A stretch of 64,000 nt of DNA, from NCBI GenBank assembly GCA_017311185.1, contig JAESUZ010004518.1, positions 1-64,000 of the forward strand. The letters are read 5' to 3'. The notes beneath the pieces were generated by a model, which did not search any database, was not told the DNA's origin, and saw only the letters and a program-made list of their open reading frames with translations. The DNA comes from Proteles cristata cristata. Taxonomy: Eukaryota > Chordata > Mammalia > Carnivora > Hyaenidae. This document shows, piece after piece, positions 22,956 through 34,800 of the stretch. Position 1 is the stretch's first letter. Every line of letters starts with the position of its first letter. The position numbers and the translations under genes are program-made.

Positions 22956-23360
22956 TGTGGTATAAGGACGGCCATTTTAGATTTCTTTCTAAGTCAACAT
23001 GACTGTACATAAACTGTATTTTAACCATAAGCCTGATTTATGGCCACCAAGCATACATTGTGCACCTGCTTTGTAAATGAGTAGCCTAAAGGAAAACCAT
23101 CTTGGTCTTAAGATATTGATCAATATTCCCACTCCCTGCATTCCTTGACTTAAATCTTGTGATTCCTGCCCATACGATAATCTCTAATCTTTTGAGCTTT
23201 TACAACATGTAAAAAGGTATATAGTCCCATAAAAACTGTTCATTCTACAGACCGTGTTCTTCCCTGTGAAGATTGTGTTTCCTGAGCAGCTATCCTAATT
23301 TGGTCTAGAATAAAACTCTCTTTTGGAATCTCTAAAAGTATTGGTCATTTTGCATCTGCA
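22956..23360 (+). mobile_element. Candidate solo LTR, ERV1-like
   Basis: Begins TGTGGTATAAGGACGGCC and can be ended at ...TGCATCTGCA, giving TG...CA ends about 405 bp apart. A TATA-like tatagtcccataaaaac is near 23220-23238, and an AATAAA within tctagaataaaactctcttt is followed by U5-like sequence. This is the layout of a gammaretrovirus-type LTR. I see no clean 4-6 bp target duplication and no internal viral genes. Confidence 0.45.
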
Positions 23361-23977
23361 AAGGAAGACTTCAAGGGTGATGGGTCATTAAAGAAAAATT
23401 CAGGCTTTCTTCAAACTGCTAACTACAGTCGATGGATGCTGCTGTCCACTACGCAGCTTCCACTCACTCTTTTTTTCCTTTGGATATTTACATCTCCAGG
23501 TTCCCGCCACCGCTCATTGTTGACAGTCTTGGATCTATCACGAAACTGTCAGTGTGTCCTCCCTGACTTGCCAAGAAGTAAGCAGAAAGCCTCAGCTGTG
23601 CTAATGAGGTTTTGTCTTCTAAGGATTTTGATTCTTGAGCCTAAAGTCAGAAAACATTGTTGGAACTTACACCTTCTAGTTTGGTGGCTCACTGATAAAG
23701 GGAATAGGGGTTTTATTGCCACAAGGAATAACTGGAGCTAACTGCTTCCTGAACTTTCTTACTCTGGGTCTTGTACTTCTTCAATTCTCTGATCTCACTC
23801 AGTAGCTTACAGTAAATTCCCTTTTCGCTTAAATTATCCAAAGTCTGTTTACTCTGCTTGCAGTTGAAGAACGCTGATGAATGTACCATTCTTTCCTGTG
23901 CAGCTAGAACACTGGTTAATATAAAAAGAAAACAAAACATGATTTAAGCACATCTTGCCCATCATGTACAATGTGCT
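23361..23977. other. Non-coding sequence, nothing recognised
   Basis: Short frames on both strands without family features. Could contain decayed LTR or internal ERV sequence, which I cannot show. Confidence 0.4.
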
Positions 23978-23980
23978 GTG

Positions 23981-24042
<62 letters not shown>
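23978..24042. repeat. Compound (TG)n(GA)n microsatellite
   Basis: About thirteen TG/GT units run directly into about twenty GA units with no interruption. Confidence 0.98.
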
Positions 24043-24047
<5 letters not shown>

Positions 24048-24419
24048 CTGAATATAGATCGAAATAGTAACAGAGGTTCAGATCAGGGAGGGGTTATCAA
24101 TCTGGTAGGAGTGATCTTTTGGCTTTCAGTAGAAATAAATTACTGAAGAGATTTAAAGATTATTTTATCAGGGATTTATTAGCAGAGAAATCAAAGGCTA
24201 GAATACATAAAGTGATTGGCCTAGATGATCTAGAAAGTTCGAGACAACTTGGCCTAAAAGTCCAGATCTCTCAACTTTAAATACAAGTAATCCTTCCTCT
24301 TCTCTCTCATGGCCACTCTTCATCATCTAGGATTCTAAATGCATTTGACTTTAGATTAAATCAAGACAAGCCTTGCAAGTCTGTCTCAGGGAAGAGTCAT
24401 TTCAAGTCTATTCAACTGA

Positions 24420-24535
24420 AATATAAGCTCCTAAGGCAGGATGAATGCCTTCGTTTTCTCTTTGTGACCCCCTGAGCACCTAGTAGCCTGCTGGGGACAC
24501 TGGGGCAATCAATAAAACCTCTGTTCAGTATGTGC
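24420..24535 (+). mobile_element. L2 LINE 3' end fragment
   Basis: 'ataagctcctaaggcaggat', 'ctttgtgaccccctgagcac' and 'gggcaatcaataaaacctct' match the L2 terminal order (stop-region, tail, AATAAA). Confidence 0.6.
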
Positions 24536-24539
24536 ATTA

Positions 24540-25405
24540 TGGACTCCATCCTCAGCTGAAGAGCTGAGGAAGGACGTGTCCATGAGAATATAGCATACAT
24601 GAATCAGAAGCTACTTAAAAGGGATTCCTCTGGCTTTTTGGAGCAAACTAGTTGCAGGCAGCCCTTTGATCTATTTTCCTCCCACATCAGGCTGACTTTC
24701 TTAACATCTGGCAGCCACCTTCTCCTTTCTCCAGATTTGTGTATATCCCATGGAAATACTGATGTCCGGGTCTCAGTTCCCACCCAAGAAAGGCATCTTT
24801 GGGGATGAACTGTGCAATTTATAATTGAAAAATCGCTGAATTAAGTGAAATTGCATACAAATCCACTTGAGCTTACCAAAATATTTAGAAAAGAAGGATG
24901 TGGCTGGTTAAAAATGTTACCCCAAACACTTTCCTGATTAACAATTGAGTTCTTCCCATGCCTTGGCGTTGAGGAGGGAGCCATGTTTTCCTAGACAAAC
25001 ATGCTTTTTAGAGATGTCTGACACATATTTGATCCACTCATATAGCTAAGAGCTTTTATGTTTTGGTGGCCTGGCTGCAGAAGAAAAGGAACAACAAACT
25101 TCACCATGGAAAATTGAGACAGAGAGTTATCATCACTGTCTGCAAGCATGCCTTTTCTGCAAGGCTAAGATTAGAATAGCACCAAATCATTACAGGGCTG
25201 TTATTTATGAAGAAACTAATTTTTTCCAGAAGAAATAGAACTATCTACAGAGAAATTATGAACTTTTAGACAGAAAAGACTAGGGAGCAGGTTTTAAAAA
25301 GAGTCAGAATGAGTGCCCTTGGCAATGAAAGTCAAATAATAACGTCTTGACCTAGGCATACACTGTTCCAAATAGACTCACTCAGCTGCCTGAATTACTA
25401 TGGAA
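24540..25405. other. Non-coding sequence, nothing recognised
   Basis: No SINE, LINE or RNA gene recognised. Confidence 0.5.
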
Positions 25406-25600
25406 AACTGTGCTATGATTGTAAGTACATTGTTTCATTAATTCTCAGTTACTCCATGAGTAGATATTACCATTATCGTCACTGTGCAGATGAGAAAATT
25501 TAGGTTACAGTCACATAGCTAAAAAGTGATAGAATCAGCTGTTGAACCGAGATCTTGTCTAAAGGGCATCTTTGATCCGTATACTTTACTTCCGTACCTA
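25406..25600 (-). mobile_element. MIR SINE, antisense
   Basis: 'ttactccatgagtagatatt', 'cagatgagaaaatttaggtt', 'acagtcacatagctaaaaag' and 'gttgaaccgagatcttgtct' follow the reverse-complement MIR order well. Confidence 0.75.
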
Positions 25601-25944
25601 AAGAAATAACAGCAGGCCCTGGAAAGAAGGGATCCAAAGAATGTTTTCCTCAGGAAACAATCTTCATAGTATCAGAAGAGATAAACATTTAGGGACCCCG
25701 TCCTCAGAAGGCTGGATACCTGCTCTGAGTGAAACAAGTCTGGCTAACATGTAAGGCCACAGGTGAGAGCTACTTACCAAGTACACAAAATAGTGACTCA
25801 TTTGTGGTCCTCACAATACTCAGGGCAACTGTAGGCACATAAAACAATTTCTAAGAGCCCCTTAAATTAACACGACAGTGATACAAAGTGCACAAAAATA
25901 TTTAGTCTCTGTCATTGGATATAGACTTAGGGATAGATTCTATT

Positions 25945-26105
25945 TTTCCCACTTATTTATTGGCCAAGGTGACATGTTACAATTTATTTAACTTTTCTGA
26001 GCTTGTCAGCTCATTTGCAAAATAACAGTAATAAGAATAATAACATGCGGCATTGTTGTTAGAATTAAATGAGAAAAGCAAAACTTCAGGCATCTAGCAC
26101 TTTTT
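25945..26105 (+). mobile_element. MIR SINE
   Basis: 'tatttaacttttctgagctt', 'gcaaaataacagtaataaga', 'gttagaattaaatgagaaaa' match the central and 3' parts of MIR. Confidence 0.6.
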
Positions 26106-27626
26106 CAGTGACTGTTTTTTTCCACTGGGTAGTCTATTTTACAGTCCATAGCCTACAGTCAAATTCTAATACAAAAGCAGGACAGATGTAAAGGGACATG
26201 CTGAGAATCCAAAGAAGAGAAAGATGTGGGTTGGGTCGTTCAATGTGTAAGCTTTGCTCTTTCGTCCTCAATTCCCTGGACATGGTGCAGTGGGCATGGT
26301 CTGCTCTGGCTGACATCCATTGTGACCTCTGTTGTCTGAATCTTGGGGGCAGGCATTGATCTCATGGGACGTGTGATGAGAGGCATGTTTAGAGTTATCT
26401 CTATGGTAACAAAAACATAAACAATAATAATAACAATAAAGTATCTGTGAAATTTTTTAGTCATATTCTTACTAGTTGAAAATCTTATTTGGATTCCTAG
26501 GCATGGGCCAAATTAACAAATTTGTAAGGGCATTAGAGTGTCCATTGTCCTTCTCTGGCCATTCTCCCTTTTCTTTCTTGTCTCCAGTGAGTGGTTCACT
26601 TCTTTCTCTAGGTTTGAGCTAAGAATTGGTCAATTCCATCTGGTTTTCCCTTTGTTGGTGCTGGAAGAGTGGATACTTTCAGGTCTTGTGTGTTTCTGGC
26701 AGGGGGGACAGAAACTGATCCTTCCTGAAATACTCTACATAAAACAGACGTATGTCTTCAGACGTATGGCTTTTCTGGTACATCACTATGCCAAGACCTC
26801 TGGCACTATTGTTCCATTTACTAAAGAGATAAGATGGCCTGTTTTGTTTACCCCAACCTGGGGTAGGTCATGGCACACACACCCCCATGAGGAGGGTAGC
26901 GAAGTTCCCTGAAATATGACAAGTGGGGGATAGAATTCCCCATCTCCTCTGTATATTATGAGATAGTTTATGAAACGATTTTGCATCTTGGGATCAATGG
27001 GCAATCAGAAGGTAAATTTCCTGAAAGCACAGACTTTACAAAATTCCTGTTAAAAATACAGGAAGAAAAATACATATCACATTATATAGTGATAGTACAA
27101 TGTACACTTTGCTTTCATAACTTTTCATGAAACCATTTGTGACATTTTATGAATTTTAAAAAATTCTTGTATTTCTTGAGATGAAGACAGTTGTACACTA
27201 ATTTGTCTTTTGCTACATTTCTGAAGATAAGAAATCAAGTTGAATGTACTTCTTTCCTTCAAGACACACTATTAATAGGGATTTTTCCTAAATATATTGT
27301 AAGATGATCATTCACCTAGGTTTGACAGCTACGTCAAATCTGCCAGAATGTAAAATATGAACAGCAGGGGTTACCTGATTTTATCCCCTGTTGTATCCCA
27401 GCTGCCAGTGCAGTGGACACTTACAGAGTTCTTACGGAATTAACCAACAATTTATAAAAGGGCATTTCTGTGCCTATAATAACAACCTCTGTCTCTGACC
27501 ACATATTTTTCTCAATTCTTCTATCCTTGTGACCAAAGCTTTTCCATCGCTAGCCTTCCCTTTGGTCTTTCCTTTCCCTCTCATCCCACCATATTCTCAC
27601 TTTACCACCTATCCTCTACCATCCAA

Positions 27627-27627
<1 letters not shown>
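26106..27627. other. Non-coding sequence, nothing recognised
   Basis: Includes a small (AAT)n-like patch near 26420-26440. A 124-codon frame at 26538-26912 has no recognisable domain, and its antisense strand is also partly open, so I do not call it a gene. Confidence 0.5.
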
Positions 27628-27666
<39 letters not shown>

Positions 27667-27675
27667 CACACACAC
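27628..27675. repeat. (AC)n microsatellite
   Basis: About 18 uninterrupted AC/CA units then catgcacacacac. Confidence 0.98.
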
Positions 27676-28130
27676 TCCTTTACATTATTCCTAACATCTG
27701 TCTGGAGAAGTGAGTAATTTGCTATGTTATCCTCAATCAGTTGACAGAATAAGGTAGTGGGTTTCAATGTACATGGAAGTGATGATTTCATAGGATGTCT
27801 TCTTCAAAAAGTAGAATATTGTAGTTAACATTCTTTCTCTATAATTTTTATACTTCTCTGATTTAGTTGTAGTGAATGGAATGTTAAGGCAAGGCCACGA
27901 TGAGTTCCCCAATGTGAGGTTTCGAGTTGGGATGGCCATAACTACTTAAATATAGTTGGTTGACAATGTGAGAAATAATCTAGGAAAAACAATTCATATT
28001 CCCAGAGCTTTTTTCACCTAAAAACTCTCTCTTTTTTTTAACCTGAGTAAGATAAAATCTACAGTAGGGTTGTTTCTCAATTTTTAAAATATATTCAAAC
28101 ATTCCATTTAAAACTAGCTATTTGAGCCTC
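27676..28130. other. Non-coding sequence, nothing recognised
   Basis: No repeat or gene recognised. Confidence 0.5.
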
Positions 28131-28735
28131 TGTTCCCTTGATGGCGCTCATAAAGGTGCCTCATGGAGTAGTGAGGAGATGATTTAAAAAGAACATTTGC
28201 TCTCAGATGTGCTTTACTCAAAGTACATGATAGCAGCTCTTGTCAACTGGCATGAGTTACTTGTCAACCAGGAAATATTGATTCCTTTGGCCCTCAGGGG
28301 GCTGGAGCCTTGGGGATGGTCATTTCTGACCAAGACCAGATTTGTCTGGATCTTGTCAAATGTAAGTGGTGACACAGGGCTCAGTGGCACATCTCACAAT
28401 CCCTGTAGGTGACAAGCATCCAGCACTCACCATCCTGCAGTGGTATGACCACTAAAACAAGATCATCAAGAAGGTGACATACCACTTGGACAACTCCTGT
28501 TAGCAACCAGCTGCCGAGAATGCCACTGCCATCATGTTCCTCCAGTGGGGAGGCCACGGGAGGACCTTATTTCCAGGTGCTCCAGAAACAGGCAACAGAC
28601 CAAGGTCAGACGACCCGAGGAAGCTTGGCCAGGTCCCCTGGCAGCAGTGGTACCAGGTGGTGGCTCCAAGCCTGTGTGCTCACTAATCATAATGCATGGT
28701 CATAGTACATTTATCAATAAAATAAGAAAAAGAGA
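28131..28735 (+). pseudogene. Possible processed-pseudogene remnant, parent unknown
   Basis: A GC-richer block in AT-rich surroundings. It contains broken coding-like stretches in the plus strand (for example a frame reading HPALTILQWYDH near 28420, and KIIKKVTYHLDNSC just after with a stop between). It ends in atttatcaataaaataagaa, an AATAAA followed by an A-rich stretch, as expected for a retrocopy 3' end. Several in-frame stops and frame changes break it. I could not name a parent gene and found no convincing target duplication, so a chance unique region is a real alternative. Confidence 0.3.
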
Positions 28736-28739
28736 CATT

Positions 28740-29080
28740 AGATTCTTTAGTAAAATTTCTACTTTTGTAAGTTTTTGGAAGGGTAAAACATGAGGTTGTA
28801 ATATTTTTATCACCTCACTTTGTTAGCAAAATATTTCTTCATCAAAGATTAGGAATTCCATGTTGCTACTTCAAACTGACTTTAAAATGTTACATTCACA
28901 AAAGCAAGTTTAACATTTTATTTAAGTATTTAAGTTTCACATTAAATACTTTGGAAATTTTAATTTTGGAGTTGTGTACTTCTTGTCTTTTGTAGATTTG
29001 CATGTTGAAGCATATATGTATGTTACATAATTTTAAAACAAAACTTAGATATAAAAAAGTATTTCTAAATATCAAAAATT
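28740..29080. other. AT-rich non-coding sequence
   Basis: Nothing recognised. Confidence 0.5.
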
Positions 29081-29102
29081 ATTTAAAAAAAAACAAGTAA
29101 AT

Positions 29103-29335
29103 GTGGGTGCCTGGGTGGCTCAGGCTGTTGAGCATCTGACTTCAGTTCAGGTCATGATCTCACTGCTCATGAGTTTGAGCCCTGCATCAGGCTTTCTGCT
29201 GACAGCTCAGAGCCTGGATCCTGCTGCAGATTCTGTATGTGTCTCTATCTCTCTGCTTCTCCCCTGCTCTCTCTCTCTCTGTCCTTCTCTCTCTCTGTCT
29301 AAAAATTAAACAAACTATTAAAAAATAAAAACTAA
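29103..29335 (+). mobile_element. CAN-SINE, older subfamily
   Basis: Head gggtgcctgggtggctcagg, B-box-like gagtttgagccctg and CT-rich middle. About 20-bp duplication (atttaaaaa..acaagtaaat) at 29081-29102 and 29336-29355, differing only in A-run length. The only CAN-SINE between 21.5 and 34.4 kb. Confidence 0.95.
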
Positions 29336-29355
29336 ATTTAAAAAAACAAGTAAAT

Positions 29356-30770
29356 CTACTTGTATTTATTAACGCCACAAGTATTCCAAGTAGAACTATT
29401 TCAAATTTCTTTAAAATGCAAGAATCCATGTAGTTTTAATAAGTTACCAAGGGACAGAAGAACTGCTGAAACACTTAGTTCTTTCAATAATTACATTATT
29501 AGTAGTAATGATGTCTTTATCCTGAGAGTGTTCTGTGAATCACATGAATTAAATCAAGTGAGTAATTACGTGATACTCAGATTTCAGCATCCCATTATCC
29601 TGGAAAACCAGAATTCTTGACATTGGAGAAAATAGACAAACATTTGAGATAGTTGAAGATACCTAAAAACCATACAGTTTTGAAATTGTGTTGAAATAAT
29701 TGTACTAAAATTAATTTATACTTTTTTTTTGTAGCTCTGCTCACTGAAAAGGCCTGGAAATGGTGAGGGGTAGAAAAGCACCCAGGCCCTGAGTTATGGT
29801 TCCTGAGTGTTATTTTCCACTAAAAAACATATTATCTTAAAGAGACATATAATTCCTAGGTCTGGGACAGGAAGTGTGTATGATGAGCCTAGAACATGTT
29901 ATCATCCCAGATGAATGAACCTACTGAAGACTAGAATTGGGTCAGAAAGACTCAGGTTCTAACCTAATGTGGTCCCACCAATCTAAGGTGGGACATCTAT
30001 TAGGACAATGATTACAATGGATGAAAACATACCATGTATGTTTGTATCCGTGAATTCTAGTAATACTGGGGAACCAAAACAACCTAATGCTTGTCATTAG
30101 AGGATGCTGTGGAACTGATTGGTTATTACAAGGATCGAAATAAATAAAGGAAAGAAAAAATGAATGTGTGCTCTGCCTTTCCTATAAAATAGATGTCCCT
30201 GAACAACCAAATCATAGTCAAGAGGAGTTTCTCTTTATAGATGGGTTCCAGTCAAGCAGTGAAAGTAAGAATGACATTGAAATCTGTAATGACCTAATGA
30301 ATCAGGTCCTTGAGCATCAATGGCTGTAAACCTCACAAAAAGGAGGAGAGCATTAATTACGTGCCTTCTTATGGAAGAGCATGACACCAGTGAAATGCTC
30401 TTCAAAACTATCAACATGAATCTGGTCATGCTGCTTGCTTATTTATAAGAAACACATGTTAAGCTACACCACAGTGCATTATAATCTTCAAAAATAACCA
30501 GGTATCTGCAACTAGTAAATTGGACAACAATAACAAAGTAAATAGAACTAAAAGGAGAAATCTTTAAAAAATACATAAAAACAGTGGTATACGGTAAAAC
30601 TGACTCTGGGGAAAAGAAAAGCCACTAATTTGTAATATTTGCCGATTTTCCTGGTATAAAAATTCAAAAACTACAGAACTTCTTTGGTATCATATTGACT
30701 TTCTGAGTCTTTTGCCTTTCTGTATGAACACAGTACCAGTACACTATTGAAAATCAGGTTCGGATAGCAA
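29356..30770. other. Non-coding sequence, nothing firm recognised
   Basis: The segment around 30180-30560 reads like a very old interspersed repeat ('atgaatctggtcatgctgct', 'aagctacaccacagtgcatt'), but I cannot assign a family. Confidence 0.4.
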
Positions 30771-30981
30771 GTGATGAAACTCAGCCTTGTACAGGCTTCC
30801 CACCTACTAGAAAACCCAGAGGAATGGTGGAAAAAATATGATGAAGGCAATGACTATCCTAATACTCTTCACACACAATCATTCTTCTCAGGACCACCTC
30901 TCTTGAGGAAAAAGGATGTGTATGTCTTAGGATCTGCCTGCCCTATCGTCTATTGCCCTGGCATTGTAGAAGACACCAGAA

Positions 30982-31146
30982 TAGTGGTTCTCAACTTTGA
31001 CTGTATGCAAAGATCAGTATACCAGTATCGGGATCCACCAGAGCTTGTGATTTGCCTGTGGTTTGCGGTGGGCTTAGGGTATTCATTTTTTTTTAAAGCT
31101 CCTTACTTAGGTCATTTGAACGCACAGCCAGAGTTGAGAACAACTG
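30982..31146. mobile_element. hAT-Charlie MITE, MER5-like
   Basis: Terminal inverted repeats: tagtggttctcaactttg at the left and agagttgagaacaactg at the right. The interior 'tttttttaaagctccttact' resembles the MER5A centre. The 8-bp flanks (caccagaa and tgcagaga) are only partly alike. Much of the 139-codon frame at 30771-31190 is made from this element. Confidence 0.75.
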
Positions 31147-32129
31147 TGCAGAGAAAACCCCTCTGCAAAATAACTAAAGGGTTAAAGTAGACTCCGTACA
31201 GTGCGCTTCACAGGGATTAAGAGAGTTTGAGATACTGATTCCCTCAGTCCTCTGAATTGCTTGGGCCCCTGAGCCTTTGCCTAGAGCCGCTTCCATGATT
31301 TTCCATAATGTGCTGCCAATATATTATCCTTTTCTATGTGTGCCCAAACACAGACACATAAAGCCTGGGAAGTGTGAATGTAAATGAGAGCAGAGCCTTG
31401 TTTCCAGAGAGCACTAGAAAATGCCCATTTGTTACCAGGGCAAGGAGAGAGACACAAAAGGGGCAGGTCTCTATTCTTTCCCTGTGGTGGTCATGAAACA
31501 CGATCCTGCAGTGGGGAGCCTAGTTGACCAAGGGCTGCAGCTGTTGCTCCCATCCCACGTTGCACCTCCCCACCCCCCCGCATGCCACACACACCCCGTT
31601 CCCCTCCAGCCGATGGCTGAGCACTGCAAGGGCATCTCAGAGCTGTGCTGTAGTCTGACTCTCCCCCTAGCTCAGTTCTCCTGGCCTCACCCTTTCCTCC
31701 ACAGAGATCAAAGGGAGGTTCTCACGTCCTCCCCTATTCCCTTCCCTTTAACCTTCAGAAGCATGTCCCCCAGTAACTCTCTTGCACTCCTAACCCCATT
31801 TCGGCATCTGCTTCTCTGCGATCCAAAACTAACACACTCCCATTAGCACATCTGTGAGGATCAGTACCTCAGATACAGTAGCTGTTTCCTTGGAAGACAG
31901 AAAAAGTCCAGCTTGGAGAGATCAGATAAGAAAATACATTTCTGGAGAAACTACAGGAAGTCCTATTCATTTGGTTCAGGAAAGAGATCTTCAACTATGG
32001 ATAAGGAGACCAGAGTTTCAGGAGATGTGCAGCCCCGAATAGAAGGAGTGAGTTGGAAACAAAGACTTAGGAGAGTATTCTAAGTGAATTATTTACTGGG
32101 AGGGATGTGGGCCTATAAGGTGAGGGCCA
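31147..32129. other. Non-coding sequence, nothing recognised
   Basis: A C-rich patch near 31560-31615 and a 141-codon frame at 31421-31846 without recognisable domains. No gene supported. Confidence 0.45.
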
Positions 32130-32240
32130 TACATTCATTGACTACTTAACCAACAAATATTTGAATGTCTACTCTATGCTAGATACATTGAATATATTGC
32201 TGAAAAGAAAAACGGAAATCATGATTCCTTCCTGGAGGAG
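32130..32240 (-). mobile_element. L2 3' end, antisense
   Basis: 'cattcattgactacttaacc', 'aacaaatatttgaatgtcta' and 'ctctatgctagatacattga' match the reverse-complement L2 terminus. Confidence 0.55.
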
Positions 32241-32344
32241 TTGCAGTGTTATCGTGGATACTAAAGGTGAACTCCCTACTTCTCAGTCTGGTGTGGGGGC
32301 AACCCTAAATTTCGCTTCTCTTACTGCCTGCAGTCAGATGTTTT

Positions 32345-32380
32345 ATAGTGCGGAGGAGAGCAAAATATCCTCCGCACTAT
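32345..32380. repeat. Perfect 13-bp inverted repeat (hairpin)
   Basis: atagtgcggagga at 32345-32357 is the exact reverse complement of tcctccgcactat at 32368-32380, separated by the 10-nt loop gagcaaaata. Confidence 0.97.
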
Positions 32381-32489
32381 TAATGCAAAAGATTTTTCTT
32401 CCCTATCTGCTAATATCTTTCTAACCCAGAGCCAACCTTGAACCAAGCCTGTTGTGTAACAATTTTGTTTGGATATCTGCTTTTCCAAG

Positions 32490-32565
32490 TACACTTTGAA
32501 CTTTATGAGGTCTACAGACTCCAACATAGTACAAGGTACCTAACAGGAATCCGATAAACAAATGC
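32490..32565 (+). mobile_element. Possible L2 3' tail fragment
   Basis: 'acatagtacaaggtacctaa' followed by 'caggaatccgataaacaaat' resembles the L2 tail. Short and decayed. Confidence 0.4.
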
Positions 32566-34119
32566 ATACTAAGCAAAAAGCAAGACAAGATATTGAAAGA
32601 CATAGCTTTTGAGGACAGTAGTATTCAATGTATGTTCCTGGAAACACTTATCAAGTAAGAGAGTCTGAACAAAGTGGAGGATCGCACAGTCATACATAGT
32701 AAACCTTTCCCTTGAAGAACAATCAATCAGATTAACAAAATAAGGCTCCGAGAAGTCCTGTAATGAAGAAAAATTAATTTGTTTAATCTGAATTTTCCAA
32801 AGTTTAGTGTATTACTATTTACACGGAACTGTAAATTTATCAAGAGGCACTGAACAGTGATCTCTTTTTCTATACGCAATTTTCACATATGAAACCACCC
32901 TTACGTTAATCTCTTAAGCTTTATCATAGCAATGCTCTGACTGCTCTACCATATCTTATTGATCATAATTTTTTTCTAAATTATAATTTTTCTTCATTAA
33001 CTATTCCCCTTGATAGATGCACACTTCATGGAAGAACGGATACAATCTGCAAGATCAAACATACACACGAAGAATGTCAAGTAGAGGGGGATGGGTCTTT
33101 TCAGTCACATGAACAGGAGAGAATACAGCTGTATCATTTAAAGTTAGATGAAGAAGTGTTTTCTTTCTAGCATGTTATAATAATTCTTTTTTTTAACATT
33201 TTTATTATACTTGCAGTAGCATTTTGTGTTTATTAATATTAGGATAAGGATTAGTAAGAAGGGAAATTGACCTGGGAACTTCACACACAAAATAGCTTAA
33301 GTACAAAATTTTAATAACAAACTAGTACCTTTGAACATACTCATTCTTCCTGTTTCACAACACAGAATTAGACTGAAGTGAGCCCATGCCTGTGCAGTTT
33401 TATGAAGACTGTGGGCAAGAACAATCGCTACAAATTGGCCAACGAGAACAAAGGCGATTACCCGCCTTTGAAAGTTGTAAGCTATCTTTTCAATGACTTT
33501 TTTCACTTTAATACTTAACTGTGTTAGGGATAAAGAAAGTCAGAGTGTGGCTTAGTGTTTCATGGTATTAGAAACAGAAATTAGAAATTCAACTATGAGT
33601 TTCACCATTTATTAGTGGTTGCTTAATTAGTAATGTGAACAGTTAGTGTTGAGAATTCAAATTGCTACCTTGTAGTTTTGCTAAAACTATAAGGATTTTG
33701 TCAGTATATGTAAAGACAAACACGAAGTGTAGATATGAACTGTTTTGTTGATATATGGCAATGGTTGTTTCAGTATTTTTTTATTCATGGTCTTGTATTT
33801 TATAAGACCAAACTTTTGTCTTCGATGTTTTCTATTGCAATGATCAGGGATGTTTATACATAAACCTTTAATTATGGGAAAGTTTTGGTAGATTAGTGGA
33901 ATTGGTAGTATAATAGCGTATAGCACAGAGTGGAAGAGAATGCTGCCTGAAAGTAACATAGAATACTTTCCATTACAAAACAGTGTTGAATATCTTCACT
34001 TACCTATAAAAATATCTAAAGATAGCTGACATTTTATAATCTGATTTTGGACTGCAAGAATTTTGCCCACCAACTCTTCCCAGAAGTCTGCCCCAGACTG
34101 ATGCCAAACCTTTATTACA
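32566..34119. other. Non-coding sequence, nothing recognised
   Basis: Unique-looking. The patch 33340-33510 is less AT-rich and has an open minus frame of 69 codons, but no family was recognised. Confidence 0.45.
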
Positions 34120-34800
34120 TTAACAAGAAGTAAATATTCAATTTCAGAAATCTCACAATTTCCACTTCAAACACAGAGAAGAGCATAGAAGATACAAGAA
34201 CACACGTGTACCCAACGCTGATAGTAAACATTCATAGTTGGCCATATTTGTTTCCAGTCTGTAAACTAAAATTTCCTCTACCTCCTTCCCTTTCCCCAAC
34301 TTGTTGGCCTGAGGCAACCCTTATCTGAAAGTTGGGAGTTTTCTGTCTTCATGTTTTCATGTGTTTAGCACATTTGCATGTCTCTGCAAACAATGTGCAC
34401 TGCTGGTTTTCTTTTTCTACTTTAAAGTGTTGGATAGGGGCACCTGGGTGGCTTAGTCGGTTGAGCGTCCGACTTTCGCTTAGGTCATGATCTCGCGGTT
34501 CGTGGGTTCGAGCCCCGCGTCGGGCTCTGTGCTGACTGCCAGCTCAGAGCCTGGAGCCTGTTTCAGAGTCTGTGTCTCCCTCTCTCTCTGACCCTCCCCT
34601 GTTCACGCTTTCTCTCTCTGTCTCTCCTAGAAATAAATAAAACATTAAAAAAAAAATTTTTTTAAGTGTTGGATAAGTGGTGACATGCCAAACATACTCC
34701 TGCAACTTTATCTGCTTCTCAACATTTTATGTTTTAGTTTATCTATGTTGATCTATACAGATGTTTTTAAATTTAATGGCAGCATAAATTATATTGAATG
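34120..34800 (-). mobile_element. Old L1 3' end (L1ME-like), antisense
   Basis: 'cgtgtacccaacgctgatag', 'gttggccatatttgtttcca', 'ctcctgcaactttatctgct' and 'gtttatctatgttgatctat' fit an old L1 3' region on the minus strand. Interrupted by the SINE at 34437-34663. Confidence 0.65.
34437..34663 (+). mobile_element. CAN-SINE, youngest subfamily, inside old L1
   Basis: Near-consensus copy (ggcttagtcggttgagcgtc, actttcgcttaggtcatga, gctgactgccagctcag, ctcctagaaataaataaaac). Perfect 12-bp duplication aagtgttggata at 34425-34436 and 34664-34675. Confidence 0.98.

Noticed and set aside
26538..26912. 124-codon frame with a hydrophobic start as a secreted protein
   Set aside because: No conserved cysteine pattern or family match, and the antisense strand is also partly open; chance is sufficient.
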